A stretch of 64,000 bases of DNA from Devosia lacusdianchii (lineage in GTDB: Bacteria > Pseudomonadota > Alphaproteobacteria > Rhizobiales > Devosiaceae): the NCBI RefSeq assembly GCF_022429625.1, contig NZ_CP092483.1, positions 1,550,001 to 1,614,000 of the forward strand, given 5' to 3'. The notes below the pieces were generated by a model that was given only the letters and a program-made list of their open reading frames with translations, was not told where the DNA came from and ran no database searches. This document shows positions 37,331-46,721 of the stretch, in pieces. Numbering within the stretch: the first letter of the stretch is position 1; the number at the start of each line of letters is the position of its first letter. The position numbers and the translations under genes were made by a program.

Positions 37331-38605
37331 ATGCGGCTGAATCGACGTTCTCTCCTCCGCTCCATGGCCCTCGCCGGCGCAAGCGCGGCCCTGCCAGCAG
37401 CGGCTCTCGGGCAGGAAGGTGAATCCATCTGGGATATGTTCGCGCGCAATCGCGTGCTCCGTGATGCGGACCAGGGCGGCAATAGTGTCGCCGCCGAGGC
37501 GTTGATCGCCACCAACGAACCCATTCTGTCGTTCGATACCGCCTACAACCTCCAGCTCGCCATTTCGCAGTACGAGCCCTTCGTGGCTGCCGGCGGATGG
37601 GAAGAAGTCCCGCAGGAAGCCTATGGTCTACTGCTCGGCCATTCCAAGCAGGCCGTTATCCAGCTCAAGCGCCGCCTGATTTCGTCCGGCGACATGCCCA
37701 TGGTCGAGAACGTCAACGACTTGTTCGATGCCGATACCGATCGCGGCGTCCGCACCTTCCAGGCGCGTCACGGCCTAGTCCTCAATGGCCAGGTCGACGA
37801 AGCCACCTGGTACGCCATGAACGTGCCGGCCCAGACCCGTCTCAATCAGCTTTATCTCAATGCCCAGCGCGTCCAGACCATGGCCGCCAACCTTAGCCCG
37901 CGCTACGTGGTGGTTAATATTCCGGCCGCCACCATCGAGGCGGTGAATGACGGAATGGTTGAGCAGCGCCATACCGCCGTGGTGGGCCGCGTCGAACGCG
38001 CCACCCCGATTATGGCCAGCAAGATCAGCCAGATCAACTTCAACCCCTACTGGCATGTGCCCAAGTCGCTGGTCCGTCAGGACCTGACCAAGTACATGAT
38101 GGAGAACCCCAACTATCTGACTGAACAGAACATTTTCATCTACGATGGGGCGGGCAACAAGGTCGATCCGCAGTCGATCAACTGGGCCAACATCACCGAT
38201 ACCGAAGTGGGCTATATGTACCGCCAGGAGCCTGGCGCGGCCAACTCGATGGGCCATTGCAAGATCAACTTCTACAACCCCTACGATTGCTACCTGCACG
38301 ACACCCCGACCAAGGCACTGTTCGGCGAGAATGCCCGCTTCCACTCCTCGGGCTGCGTCCGCGTCGACGGCGTCAACCAGTTGGTCAACTGGCTGCTGCG
38401 CGATAATGGTGATTGGGACCAGCAGAAGGTCGATATGACCTTCGAGTCGCTGCAGCGTCTGGATGTGGAATGCCAGGGCCGCGTCCCGATCCACACCACC
38501 TACATCACCGCCTGGGCCAACCGCCAGGGTACCGTCAGCTTCCGCGACGACGTCTATAAGTTTGACGAGCAGGGCAAGGTGACCTTCGAGGAAACCGCCG
38601 CCTGA
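37331..38605 (+). CDS. ldtP: L,D-transpeptidase (YkuD domain)
   Basis: 424-aa periplasmic enzyme that forms 3-3 peptidoglycan cross-links or attaches proteins to the wall. It has a signal peptide with a twin-arginine-like start (MRLNRRSLLRSMALAGASAA), a peptidoglycan-binding-like helical region near residues 120-155 (DRGVRTFQARHGLVLNGQVD), then the YkuD domain with catalytic Cys342 in FHSSGCVRVDG. Adjacent to ldtR, as in Liberibacter. It ends at a strong terminator. Confidence 0.92.
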   Translation: MRLNRRSLLRSMALAGASAALPAAALGQEGESIWDMFARNRVLRDADQGGNSVAAEALIATNEPILSFDTAYNLQLAISQYEPFVAAGGWEEVPQEAYGLLLGHSKQAVIQLKRRLISSGDMPMVENVNDLFDADTDRGVRTFQARHGLVLNGQVDEATWYAMNVPAQTRLNQLYLNAQRVQTMAANLSPRYVVVNIPAATIEAVNDGMVEQRHTAVVGRVERATPIMASKISQINFNPYWHVPKSLVRQDLTKYMMENPNYLTEQNIFIYDGAGNKVDPQSINWANITDTEVGYMYRQEPGAANSMGHCKINFYNPYDCYLHDTPTKALFGENARFHSSGCVRVDGVNQLVNWLLRDNGDWDQQKVDMTFESLQRLDVECQGRVPIHTTYITAWANRQGTVSFRDDVYKFDEQGKVTFEETAA

Positions 38606-38613
38606 TAAGTTCA

Positions 38614-38640
38614 ACGCCCTCCCATCGGAGGGCGTTTTTG
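38614..38640 (+). terminator. rho-independent terminator of ldtP
   Basis: Perfect 9-bp stem ACGCCCTCC / GGAGGGCGT with a four-base loop, followed by TTTTG, 8 bp after the ldtP stop. Confidence 0.92.
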
Positions 38641-38683
38641 TTTGATCCGAGAATCCGTTACTGTTCGCCGAGGAGGGCGCGCC

Positions 38684-38884
38684 ATGGCGGGTGAGGTCTA
38701 TTTCGAATTCGTCCAGGTCGGTCAACAGATGCGCGTCGCCGCCATCGATGCCGATTCCGGCACCGAAGTCGTGGTCATCACGCCGGTCAGCGCCACCAAA
38801 ATCCAGATGCAGCAGATGGCATTGGCCAAGCTCCGTAAGAAGCTTGCCGCCGCGGCACCAGAAACGCCGCTCCGGTTATTCTAG
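38684..38884 (+). CDS. small conserved alphaproteobacterial protein
   Basis: 66-aa protein, MAGEVYFEFVQVGQQMRVAA then IDADSGTEVVVITPVSA and a basic helical tail ending RLF. An AGGAGGG site directly precedes the ATG. I recall similar short proteins across Hyphomicrobiales (possibly DUF6898), but the function is unknown. Beta-strand-rich N-terminus with an amphipathic C-terminal helix. Confidence 0.75.
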   Translation: MAGEVYFEFVQVGQQMRVAAIDADSGTEVVVITPVSATKIQMQQMALAKLRKKLAAAAPETPLRLF

Positions 38885-39046
38885 GCACGAAGTATTGCTG
38901 CTTTGGTCGAACCCGCCATTGCCGAGCGGCGCGGGGGTCCAAAGGACCGCCAAACGGCCTTGCTCTCGTCGGCTCGCCTCAGCCAAATTCCGGCTGCGCT
39001 TCAATGAGTCGGACCTTCGCTCGCAGAGGCGCTCAGGAGCCCGACT

Positions 39047-39361
39047 ATGATCAAGATGAGTGTCTACTATCCGGCCGCTGGCGGCTCGAAATTCGATCAC
39101 GACTACTACCGCACCCGCCACATGCCGCTGCTTCAGGAAAGGCTCGGCGATGCCTGCCTGCGCTACGAGATCGACAAGGGCATTGCGGGCCGCGAACCCG
39201 GCAGCGCACCAGGGTTCGTTGCGGCATGTCACGTTTATTCGCCGAGTGTGGCGATATTCGAGGCCGCGCTGGCTCCCCACCGCGCCGAGATCAGTGCCGA
39301 CGTTGCCAACTATACGGACATCGCTCCGATCGTGCAGATCAGCGAAGTCGTTGAGGGGTAG
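39047..39361 (+). CDS. EthD-domain protein
   Basis: 104-aa dimeric alpha-beta barrel protein. It begins MIKMSVYYPAAGGSKFDHDY and continues YRTRHMPLLQERLG, the EthD hallmark (YRxxHxPL). The family was named from an ether-degradation operon, but most members have no assigned function. CAGGAG precedes the ATG. Convergent with the BA14K gene, separated by a perfect hairpin. Confidence 0.88.
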   Translation: MIKMSVYYPAAGGSKFDHDYYRTRHMPLLQERLGDACLRYEIDKGIAGREPGSAPGFVAACHVYSPSVAIFEAALAPHRAEISADVANYTDIAPIVQISEVVEG

Positions 39362-39377
39362 ACGCTTCGGCGTGTCG

Positions 39378-39404
39378 GCCGGAGCGAAATTACCGCGCTC
39401 CGGC
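39378..39404. terminator. hairpin between convergent genes
   Basis: Perfect 9-bp stem GCCGGAGCG / CGCTCCGGC with a 9-base loop in the 62-bp gap between the EthD and BA14K genes. It lacks a clear T-run on either strand, so its activity as a terminator is uncertain. Confidence 0.5.
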
Positions 39405-39423
39405 AACGCCTTAGCCGCTCCCG

Positions 39424-39861
39424 CTACAGATTGCAGCGGTGCCGATACCCGTCATAGCCGAGGAACGTATCCGTCCGCTCGTCGTAGGAGCGATACCGCG
39501 CGTAGCATGCATCGACATGGCTGCTGCCATACGAGCGCCGGATCACCCGGTCACCGCCGGAATTCGCCAATGCGCTGCCGAGGATGGCACCGAAGGTGAA
39601 GCCGAAAATGCCTGATGCCACCGAGTCGAGACCGCTGCGATTGCGACGATAGAACCGGTCGTAATCACCACTGCTCCAGTTGCCGCCATAATAGCCGCCG
39701 CAGTCATAGTCGTTGGGGTAGCGGTCGCAATAGGTACGGATCACGCGGTCGCGCTCGCTGTAGCCGAACTGGATGACCTGCGCCTGCGCTGGCGCAATGC
39801 TTGAGACGACCAGCAGGCCTGACAGGACTGCCGCCGTGATTCCTGCGAGTTTCTTGTTCAT
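39424..39861 (-). CDS. BA14K-family lectin-like exported protein
   Basis: 145-aa precursor with signal peptide MNKKLAGITAAVLSGLLVVS, cleaved near AQA, and a Tyr/Arg-rich mature part. The BA14K signature is the C-terminal CYARYRSYDERTDTFLGYDG then YRHRCNL. A glycine-rich hydrophobic segment ([14 protein letters not shown]) sits in the middle. Brucella BA14K is an immunoreactive, haemagglutinin-like envelope protein. The start at 39861 is fixed by the signal peptide and a GGAGAG site. Confidence 0.88.
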   Translation of the reverse strand: MNKKLAGITAAVLSGLLVVSSIAPAQAQVIQFGYSERDRVIRTYCDRYPNDYDCGGYYGGNWSSGDYDRFYRRNRSGLDSVASGIFGFTFGAILGSALANSGGDRVIRRSYGSSHVDACYARYRSYDERTDTFLGYDGYRHRCNL

Positions 39862-40201
39862 TTCTGTCTCTCCAATGCCGCCCGCGGCCGGAAGAAAGAG
39901 CCGGTCTGTTGTGCTTAATGCGCAGGGCAGGGCACTGGTTGCGTCCCTTTGTCCCTTCCCATCTCGCTCCTTCTGCGGCATAACTCTGCCGTTCGCGCGA
40001 CTGGCGAGAAGAGATGGGGAACCATCGGGGAACGCGAACCTTGAAGAGCCGCTCGCCTGGGCATCCATCCGCAATTCGGGGAGCCCCCATGAGTCCAATT
40101 CACTACCCAGCTCACCTATGCCGGCCTTGGAATCGCATGTTGCGACGTGATAAGGCCACATCCACGCCGACCCGTTTCGTTCCTTGCGAGGTAATTGTCC
40201 C
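39862..40201. other. intergenic region between BA14K gene and glyA
   Basis: 340 bp containing the divergent promoters of the BA14K gene and glyA. I see no gene, repeat or recognisable riboswitch; neither strand shows a convincing -35/-10 pair. Confidence 0.4.
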
Positions 40202-41503
40202 ATGAGCGCCGCCACGTCACTCCCGCTCTTTCCGCAATTCTTCTCCAACGCCGTCGGCGACACGGATCCGGAACTGGCCGCGGCCATCCGCAACGAGCTC
40301 GACCGCCAGCAGAACGAGATCGAGCTGATTGCCTCGGAAAACATCGTTTCCCAGGCGGTGCTCGAGGCGCAGGGTTCCGTCCTCACCAACAAATACGCCG
40401 AGGGCTACCCGGGCCGCCGCTACTATGGCGGCTGCCAATTCGTCGACGTGGCCGAAACGCTCGCTATCGAGCGCGCCAAGCAGCTCTTCGGCGTCGAGTT
40501 CGCCAATGTGCAGCCCAATTCGGGGTCGCAGGCCAATCAGGGCGTCTATCAGGCGCTGATTCAGCCCGGCGATACCATCCTCGGCATGTCGCTTGATGCC
40601 GGCGGTCACCTGACCCATGGCGCCAAGCCCAACCAGTCCGGCAAGTGGTTCAACGCCATCCAGTACGGCCTGCGCAAGCAGGACGGCCGCGTCGACATGG
40701 ACCAGGTCCGCCAGCTCGCCCGCGAGCACAAGCCCAAGATGATCGTTGCCGGCTTCTCGGCCTATTCGCGCGTCATGGACTGGGCGGAGTTCCGCGCCAT
40801 TGCCGATGAAGTCGGCGCCATCCTTTTCGTCGACATGGCCCATGTGGCCGGTCTCGTTGCTGGCGGTGTCTACCCCAGCCCGTTCCCGCATGCACATGTC
40901 GCGACCACCACGACCCACAAGACCCTGCGCGGCCCGCGCGGTGGCCTCATCCTCACCAATGACGAGGACATCGCCAAGAAGATCAACTCGGCGATCTTCC
41001 CAGGCATCCAGGGCGGCCCGCTGATGCATGTCATCGCCGCCAAGGCCGTGGCCTTCAAGGAAGCCCTGCAGCCTGAGTTCAAGGCCTATGCCCGTCAGGT
41101 TGTCGCCAATGCGCATATCCTGGCCGAAACCCTGGTCAAGGGCGGCGTCGACATTGTCAGCGGCGGCACCGACAATCACCTGATGCTCGTTGATCTGCGC
41201 CCCAAGGGCCTGACCGGCAAGGCGACCGAAAAGGCGCTCGAACGCGCTCACATCACCTGCAACAAGAACGCCGTGCCCTTCGATCCGGAGAAGCCCGCCA
41301 TCACCTCGGGCGTGCGCCTGGGCACCCCGGCCGGCACCTCGCGCGGCTTCGGCCTGGCCGAGTTCCAGCTCATCGGCGAGCTGATCATCGAAGTGCTCGA
41401 CGGACTCAAGGAAAACGGCGAGGAGAACAACAGCATGGTCGAGGCGCAGGTTCGCGCCAAGGTGAAGACCTTGACCGACCGCTTTCCGATCTACGGCCAG
41501 TAA
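40202..41503 (+). CDS. glyA: serine hydroxymethyltransferase
   Basis: 433-aa PLP enzyme interconverting serine and glycine with tetrahydrofolate, the main source of one-carbon units. Seen are [33 protein letters not shown] and the cofactor Lys240 in [13 protein letters not shown]. The ATG at 40202 gives the usual N-terminus. nrdR starts 8 bp after its stop, so glyA heads a glyA-nrdR-ribD unit. Confidence 0.97.
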   Translation: MSAATSLPLFPQFFSNAVGDTDPELAAAIRNELDRQQNEIELIASENIVSQAVLEAQGSVLTNKYAEGYPGRRYYGGCQFVDVAETLAIERAKQLFGVEFANVQPNSGSQANQGVYQALIQPGDTILGMSLDAGGHLTHGAKPNQSGKWFNAIQYGLRKQDGRVDMDQVRQLAREHKPKMIVAGFSAYSRVMDWAEFRAIADEVGAILFVDMAHVAGLVAGGVYPSPFPHAHVATTTTHKTLRGPRGGLILTNDEDIAKKINSAIFPGIQGGPLMHVIAAKAVAFKEALQPEFKAYARQVVANAHILAETLVKGGVDIVSGGTDNHLMLVDLRPKGLTGKATEKALERAHITCNKNAVPFDPEKPAITSGVRLGTPAGTSRGFGLAEFQLIGELIIEVLDGLKENGEENNSMVEAQVRAKVKTLTDRFPIYGQ

Positions 41504-41511
41504 GGTTCCTC

Positions 41512-41988
41512 ATGCGCTGTCCCTATTGCGGAAATGACGATACGCAGGTCAAGGACAGCCGGCCGACCGAGGATTCCGGCGCCATTCGTCGCCGCCGCGT
41601 CTGTAATGGATGCGGCGGTCGCTTCACCACTTTCGAGCGGGTGCAGCTCCGCGACCTGACCGTCGTCAAGAAGAGCGGCCGCAAGGTCCCCTTCGATCGC
41701 GAAAAGCTCGCCCGCTCCGTCTACACCGCCCTGCGCAAGCGCTCGGTTGAACCCGACCGCATCGAGCGCATGATCTCGGGCATCGTCCGCCAGCTCGAAA
41801 GCCTGGGCGATGTCGAAGTCACCTCCGACCAGATCGGAGAATACGTCATGGACGGCCTAAAAGGCCTCGACGACGTGGCCTTCGTCCGTTTCGCTTCGGT
41901 TTACAAGAACTTCTCGGCGGCCGACGACTTCCGCAATTTCCTGGCCGAGCTGGCCGAGGGGCAGGGCACCCTGCGCGAAGACGATTGA
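41512..41988 (+). CDS. nrdR: transcriptional repressor NrdR
   Basis: 158-aa repressor of ribonucleotide reductase genes. It has an N-terminal zinc ribbon ([20 protein letters not shown] ... [17 protein letters not shown], four Cys) and an ATP-cone domain from about residue 49. Zinc ribbon, spacing and length are standard. It overlaps ribD by 4 bp and follows glyA by 8 bp. Confidence 0.97.
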   Translation: MRCPYCGNDDTQVKDSRPTEDSGAIRRRRVCNGCGGRFTTFERVQLRDLTVVKKSGRKVPFDREKLARSVYTALRKRSVEPDRIERMISGIVRQLESLGDVEVTSDQIGEYVMDGLKGLDDVAFVRFASVYKNFSAADDFRNFLAELAEGQGTLREDD

Positions 41989-43082
41989 CCACCGCCACCT
42001 CAGAAGACCTGCGCTGGCTTGATGCCGCGGCGCGCTACGCTATGCCCTTCCTCGGCACCACCGCTGACAATCCGACCGTCGCCGCCCTCCTGGTCAATGC
42101 CTCGAACCAATCGCTGATTGCCCGCGCCGTCACCGCGAAAGGCGGTCGCCCCCATGCCGAGGCGCAAGTGCTCGGTGCGGCGGGTTTCGACGCCGCCGGC
42201 AACACGCTCTACCTCACGCTCGAGCCGTGTCACCACTGGAGCCGCACCCCGCCCTGCGTCGATGCCATCGTGCGCTCCGGCGTCATGCGCGTGGTCATCG
42301 GCGCTGCTGATGGCGACCCCCGCCATGCCGGCGAAAGCATCAAGCGCCTCGAATCCGCGGGCGTGGAAGTCGTGCTGGCCAATCACGCGCCCTCGATCGC
42401 GCTGCACGCCGGCCATTCGACGCGCGCGAGCCTCGGCCGTCCGCTGGTGACCGCCTGCCTCATCGTCTCCGCCGATGGCATGATCGGCCGTCGCGACGGG
42501 GGCAGGGCAGATCTCGGCACCGCCGCTGCCCACAATTGGCTCGACACCATGCGGGCCCGTTCCGACGCCATCCTGATCGGCTCCGGCACCGCCCGCAGCG
42601 ACGATCCGCACCTCACCATCCGCCTGCCGGGCCTGCAGTCGCGCACACCGCTGCGCGTCGTCCTCGCCGGCCGCACCGGCATCGATCGCCAGGTGAATCT
42701 GATTGGTGGCTTCTCCGGCTATCGCACTGCAATCATTGCCGAAACCGGTTCAACGATCGACGCGCCGGCCTCGGTCGAAACCATCCGGATTGCCGGCGCC
42801 AAGGATCGTCCCGATCTTGGCAAGGCGCTCACCGCGCTCGGCGATCGCGGCATGCAGAATGTGCTGGTCGAGCCCGGTCCCCGCCTCACGGCGGCGCTGC
42901 TCGAAGCCGACCTCGTCGATCGCTTCGCCCTCATCACCAGCCCGGTCACCATCGGCGACACCGGCATCGCCGCCAGTCCCGATGGCGCTATCGAGCGGGT
43001 GCTTGATGCGGTCGGTCTTGTCCCCGGTGACCAGCAGGCGCTGGGCGAGGACGTGCTCACCCTCTACCGGCGGCCTGCATAG
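41985..43082 (+). CDS. ribD: bifunctional riboflavin biosynthesis deaminase/reductase RibD
   Basis: 365-aa two-domain enzyme for the second and third steps of riboflavin synthesis. The N-terminal deaminase domain has the zinc motif HAEAQ and [13 protein letters not shown]; the C-terminal reductase domain starts near residue 150 ([20 protein letters not shown]). It uses a TTG start inside the nrdR stop (TTGA); no later Met precedes the first conserved strand with a good ribosome-binding site. ribE and ribH, often next in this cluster, are not present before nusB. Confidence 0.93.
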   Translation: MTTATSEDLRWLDAAARYAMPFLGTTADNPTVAALLVNASNQSLIARAVTAKGGRPHAEAQVLGAAGFDAAGNTLYLTLEPCHHWSRTPPCVDAIVRSGVMRVVIGAADGDPRHAGESIKRLESAGVEVVLANHAPSIALHAGHSTRASLGRPLVTACLIVSADGMIGRRDGGRADLGTAAAHNWLDTMRARSDAILIGSGTARSDDPHLTIRLPGLQSRTPLRVVLAGRTGIDRQVNLIGGFSGYRTAIIAETGSTIDAPASVETIRIAGAKDRPDLGKALTALGDRGMQNVLVEPGPRLTAALLEADLVDRFALITSPVTIGDTGIAASPDGAIERVLDAVGLVPGDQQALGEDVLTLYRRPA

Positions 43083-43184
43083 CCGCTCTGCCCCTATTGT
43101 ATTGAAGTTCCCGCGCGGGACGACTATGGACTTGGCGCTTGCCGACCGTGGTCACCCGCCCCGGCCCATATTAGAGTGACCACC

Positions 43185-43679
43185 ATGGCTGATGCCCCCA
43201 AACGCGATCCCCAGGCCGACCGACCCGCCAACCAGCGCGGCGCCGCCCGCCTTGCGGCGGTTCAGGCGCTTTATCAGATGGATATCGGCCGCGCGACGCT
43301 CGAGGATACGCTGGCGCAGTTCGGCGCCTTCCACCTCGGCCGAGAGATCGAAGGCGAGCAATACCTGCCTGCCGACGCCGATTTCTTCCGCCAGATCGTC
43401 ACCGGCGTCGCCAAGCACCAGCTTGCCATCGATCCGGCAGTCGATCGCGCTCTCGCCGAAGGCTGGCCAGTCGAGCGCGTCGATGCCACGCTCCGCGCCA
43501 TTCTGCGTGCGGCGGCGTTCGAACTGCTGCGCCGCAAGGACATCCCGCCGCGCGTCGTCATCACAGAATATGTCGATGTCGCCAAGGCGTTCTACGAAGA
43601 CGACGCGTCCGGCCTCGTCAATGCCGCGCTCGACGCTATCGCCCGCGAAGCCGGCTCCGACCTCACCGAAACCAGGTAG
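43185..43679 (+). CDS. nusB: transcription antitermination protein NusB
   Basis: 164-aa all-helical protein that binds boxA RNA with NusE for rRNA antitermination. Seen are RGAARLAAVQALYQMDI at the start, AEGWPVERVDATLRAILRAA and VITEYVDVAKAFYEDDAS, which are highly conserved in NusB. The ATG at 43185 is chosen; a GTG three codons upstream is also possible and neither has a strong ribosome-binding site. Confidence 0.94.
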   Translation: MADAPKRDPQADRPANQRGAARLAAVQALYQMDIGRATLEDTLAQFGAFHLGREIEGEQYLPADADFFRQIVTGVAKHQLAIDPAVDRALAEGWPVERVDATLRAILRAAAFELLRRKDIPPRVVITEYVDVAKAFYEDDASGLVNAALDAIAREAGSDLTETR

Positions 43680-43781
43680 AGTAGGGCGTAGCCCTGGCTC
43701 TCGATTCTCCAGCAAATATCCCTGTTGACGAACCAGTACTGTACCGTCTAGTTTGATTGTGGTTCAAATCTGGGTGTCGTC

Positions 43782-44981
43782 ATGACCGAGTTCCCGTCCC
43801 GCGGCCAATCCGTACGCAATATCGGCCTGCTCTCCGCCGTACAGGCGCTAGGCGGTTCGAACTCGTCCATTGTCATGACCGTCGGCGCGCTGGCTGCGGT
43901 GTCCTTTTCTCCCGATCCGGCCATGGCGACCCTGCCGGTCACGGCCATGATTATCGGCCTGGCGCTGGCCACCACCACGGCGACCCGGCTGATCTACCGC
44001 CTCGGCCGCACCCGTGGCCTTATGCTCGGCTCGGCGCTGGCAATTCCCGCCGCGCTGCTGGCCGCCCTCGGCGTCATCCTCGCCAACTTTTACATCTATT
44101 CGCTGGGCACCTTCCTCGTCGGCGCCTCCGGCGCCTTCGTGCAGCAGGTGCGCTTCGCCGCAGCCGATAGTGTGGCGCCGGACCTAAAGAGTCGCGCCAT
44201 CTCCTGGGTGCTGTTCGGCGGCGTTGCCGCCGGCTTCTTCGGCCCGCAACTCAGCGCCATAACCCGCAACTGGATCCCGGGTTCGGAATACGCCGCCAGC
44301 TTTCTCGCCATCGTGGTGCTGTCGGCACTGTCAGTCGCCGTTCTCTCGCAAACCCGTCTTGCGCCGACAGTGGCCGCAGATGGCCAGGCCGGGCAGGGGC
44401 GGCCGCTGCGTGAACTGCTGCGGCAGCCCGAGATTTTCCTGCCCATGCTGGGCGCCTCGGTCACCTATGCGCTGATGACGCTCATCATGGTTGCCGCGCC
44501 GCTTGCCATGGTCCACTTCTGCGGCCACTCGCCCGATGCCGCCAGCGGCGCCATCCAGTGGCATGTGGTGGCCATGTTTGCCCCCAGCTTCGTCACCGGC
44601 GCCATCATCCGCCGCATTGGCGCGCACCTGGTCACCGCCATCGGCCTGTTGCTGATCATTCTGTGCGCCATCATCGCGCTCAACGGCATCACCGTGGGCC
44701 ATTTCACCGTGACGCTGATCCTGCTCGGCCTGGGCTGGAACTTCGGCTTCATCGGTTCAACCGCCATGCTGACCAGCGCCTACCGTCCCGAAGAGGCCGG
44801 CCGTGTGCAGGCTATCAACGAGCAGGTCGTGTTCGGTTCCACCGCCATTGCCTCGATCGGCTCGGGCCTGCTGCTGCAACTGATCGGCTGGCAGTCGATC
44901 AACATCCTGGCCATCCCGCTCGCTGCCGTGACCATCGTGCTGCTGGCCTGGGGCAGCTTCCGCCGCCCGGCCGTCGCGTAG
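43782..44981 (+). CDS. MFS transporter
   Basis: 399-aa membrane protein with about 12 TM helices. The loop-2/3 signature appears in degenerate form as RLIYRLGRTRGLMLGSAL, and PEEAGRVQAINEQVVFGSTA lies near helix 10. No substrate-specific motif is recognised. A possible TTGACG-type -35 lies near 43723. Monocistronic in appearance, with a palindromic repeat about 65 bp beyond its stop. Confidence 0.85.
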   Translation: MTEFPSRGQSVRNIGLLSAVQALGGSNSSIVMTVGALAAVSFSPDPAMATLPVTAMIIGLALATTTATRLIYRLGRTRGLMLGSALAIPAALLAALGVILANFYIYSLGTFLVGASGAFVQQVRFAAADSVAPDLKSRAISWVLFGGVAAGFFGPQLSAITRNWIPGSEYAASFLAIVVLSALSVAVLSQTRLAPTVAADGQAGQGRPLRELLRQPEIFLPMLGASVTYALMTLIMVAAPLAMVHFCGHSPDAASGAIQWHVVAMFAPSFVTGAIIRRIGAHLVTAIGLLLIILCAIIALNGITVGHFTVTLILLGLGWNFGFIGSTAMLTSAYRPEEAGRVQAINEQVVFGSTAIASIGSGLLLQLIGWQSINILAIPLAAVTIVLLAWGSFRRPAVA

Positions 44982-45045
44982 CACTGGTCCGCGGCGACCT
45001 TACGGTCTTCGCGGCGTCCACCACCACGCGTCCCCCGTCCACGAC

Positions 45046-45104
45046 GTCATTCCCGCGAAAGCGGGAATCCCCCTGCAAGAGATGTCCGCTTTCGCAGGAA
45101 TGAC
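45046..45104. repeat. palindromic intergenic repeat, family A copy 3
   Basis: Short copy: GTCATTCCCGCGAAAGCGGG ... CCGCTTTCGCAGGAATGAC. Same arms as 12075-12150, with a shorter centre. Confidence 0.85.
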
Positions 45105-45123
45105 GCGGTGGGAACTCCGGCAC

Positions 45124-45510
45124 TCAACCCACAGCCGGCGCCCGCTCATCCTGCCACGCCTCTTCCGCCACCGCATCGCCACCCTCCGCGACGACAGCTT
45201 TGACCGCATAGGTCGCCGCATGCGGAGCGTGGGTCGGCACATGCGCCGTCGCCGCGGCATGGCCCGCCGCCCGCGCCGCCTGTCGCGCCGCTTCCGTACC
45301 TGCCTCGCGTGCAGCCGCGTGCGCGGCCAGGGCGAATTGCCGCGCCTCGGTCATCGCCATCTCCCCACGCGCCCAGGCTCGCCCTGCCGCAATGGCCGCC
45401 CGCGGACGGTTATCCCCGCGCTGCGTTGCTTCGAACAAGGGTAAGACCCGCTCCGCGCAATCGGCGGCCCACAGGGCGAGCGTGCGATGCTCCTGGCTGT
45501 TGTTGTGCAA
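45124..45510 (-). CDS. Imm5-like putative immunity protein
   Basis: 128-aa Ala/His-rich helical protein. The segments RTLALWAADCAERVLPLFEA, RAAIAAGRAWARGE and AARAAGHAAATAHVPTHAPH match the pattern of proteins annotated as putative immunity protein (Imm5-like). The TTG at 45510 is chosen because GGAGG lies 7 bases upstream and the protein fits the family from there; the longer frame runs antisense to no known coding signal. No toxin gene is nearby, so it is an orphan, and it starts 20 bp after the bamE terminator. Confidence 0.6.
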   Translation of the reverse strand: MHNNSQEHRTLALWAADCAERVLPLFEATQRGDNRPRAAIAAGRAWARGEMAMTEARQFALAAHAAAREAGTEAARQAARAAGHAAATAHVPTHAPHAATYAVKAVVAEGGDAVAEEAWQDERAPAVG

Positions 45511-45527
45511 AACCTGCCTCCAGAATG

Positions 45528-45556
45528 CAAAAGGCCCCGGTATTCCGGGGCCTTCA
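45528..45556 (-). terminator. rho-independent terminator of bamE
   Basis: Read leftward: AAGGCCCCGG-AATA-CCGGGGCCTT, a perfect 10-bp stem followed by TTGC, 22 bp after the bamE stop. Confidence 0.88.
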
Positions 45557-45575
45557 AAACCGAAAATGCGCAGCC

Positions 45576-46025
45576 TTAGAACGACTGCAAAATCTGGTCG
45601 ATGAACGTACGGTCCTCGCCGAACGACGGCGTGCGGCGCGTTTCGATGGCCACGGTCTTGCCGTCCTGCAGCGTGTATACGGCCTTGTCCGAGACCTTCT
45701 TGTTCTTGTCGAAATACACGGCAAGCACCGTACGCGAGTCGATCATGGTCATGCCGAACGCCGTCTGGCGCACCTTGGTCTCGACATAATACCATGCGGT
45801 CTGGTCGCCGAACGTATTGGTCGACTGCGGCGAACCCAGCACCAGCGTCACCAGGTCCTGGCTCTGGCCGTTGCGAATCTGGGCCTGCGCGCTATCGGAG
45901 ATTTCGTAGCCCTGCGTGCGGGAACTGATCAGCGAGTTGCTGCTCGTGCAGGCGGCCAGCAGCAGCGCCAGCATGGCGGCGGCGGCAAATGGCGCGACTG
46001 AACGCGAAACGGTACGCAGGGGCAT
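45576..46025 (-). CDS. bamE: outer-membrane assembly lipoprotein BamE
   Basis: 149-aa SmpA/OmlA-type lipoprotein, part of the BAM complex that inserts beta-barrel proteins. The lipobox LLAAC places the lipidated Cys at residue 26. A conserved domain follows, with GYEISDSAQAQIRNGQSQDL, VLGSPQST and TAWYYVETKV. The only assembly partner of the porin and OmpA-type proteins seen in this window. It ends at a strong terminator. Confidence 0.93.
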   Translation of the reverse strand: MPLRTVSRSVAPFAAAAMLALLLAACTSSNSLISSRTQGYEISDSAQAQIRNGQSQDLVTLVLGSPQSTNTFGDQTAWYYVETKVRQTAFGMTMIDSRTVLAVYFDKNKKVSDKAVYTLQDGKTVAIETRRTPSFGEDRTFIDQILQSF

Positions 46026-46193
46026 GAATTTGACTTTCCCGATGGCTCTCGACTATAGGCACGACAACAAGGCGGCGGCCTTTGTGGCCGCCGGAATGTG
46101 TAGCTGCCAACTTGTCCGTCTGGCAAGCTGGCAATGGTCCGATGGACCATTTTACCGGCCCGTCAGGCTGACCACGATGTTGAGCGCAACCCC

Positions 46194-46721
46194 ATGATCT
46201 TCAACCTGTTCCGCAAGAATACCGCTACCGAACCGGTTTACGCCGTTTATAGCGCTATTGTGGCGCAATCCCGGCAACCCCGCTTCTATGCCGATTGGCT
46301 GGTTCCGGACACGGTGACCGGCCGTTTCGACATGATCAGCCTGCATATGGCGCTGCTGTTCCGCCGCCTTCGCGCCGAAAGCGGTGCGCGCAAGGATTTC
46401 AGCCAGGCCGTGTTCGACCTCTTCTTCAAGGATATGGATCGCTCCCTCCGTGAGATGGGCGTGGGCGATCTGGGCGTTCCCAAGAAGATCCAGAAGATGG
46501 GCAATATCTTCTTCGGCCTGCTTGCAGCGCTCAACGAGGCCATGGACCGCAATGATTCTGCAGCGCTCGAAGGCGTGCTGTCGCGCAATATCTTCGATGG
46601 AACGACCGGCCCGCACGTGACCGCCTTGGCTCAGTATCTGCTCGCCGAGGACCGGGCCCTTACGGCACAGCCCGCCGAAACCATTACGGGTGGCGCCATC
46701 GACTTCGAGGCAGCCGCGTGA
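46194..46721 (+). CDS. ubiquinol-cytochrome c chaperone family protein
   Basis: 175-aa homologue of mitochondrial Cbp3, which helps assemble the cytochrome bc1 complex. It begins MIFNLFRKN and includes VYSAIVAQSRQPRFYADWLV, the conserved core, then RFDMISLHMALLFRRLR and KKIQKMGNIFFGLLAAL. The ATG at 46194 is preferred over an extended start that overlaps the bamE promoter. Its stop overlaps the YceD GTG by 4 bp. Confidence 0.93.
   Translation: MIFNLFRKNTATEPVYAVYSAIVAQSRQPRFYADWLVPDTVTGRFDMISLHMALLFRRLRAESGARKDFSQAVFDLFFKDMDRSLREMGVGDLGVPKKIQKMGNIFFGLLAALNEAMDRNDSAALEGVLSRNIFDGTTGPHVTALAQYLLAEDRALTAQPAETITGGAIDFEAAA

Noticed and set aside
39862..40201. Possible riboswitch upstream of glyA
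   Set aside because: I could not find a conserved glycine, SAM or folate riboswitch core in the 340 bp.
43755..43775. GGTTCAAATCTGG, resembling a tRNA T-arm
   Set aside because: No matching acceptor stem, anticodon arm or CCA follows or precedes it; it lies directly before the MFS start codon.
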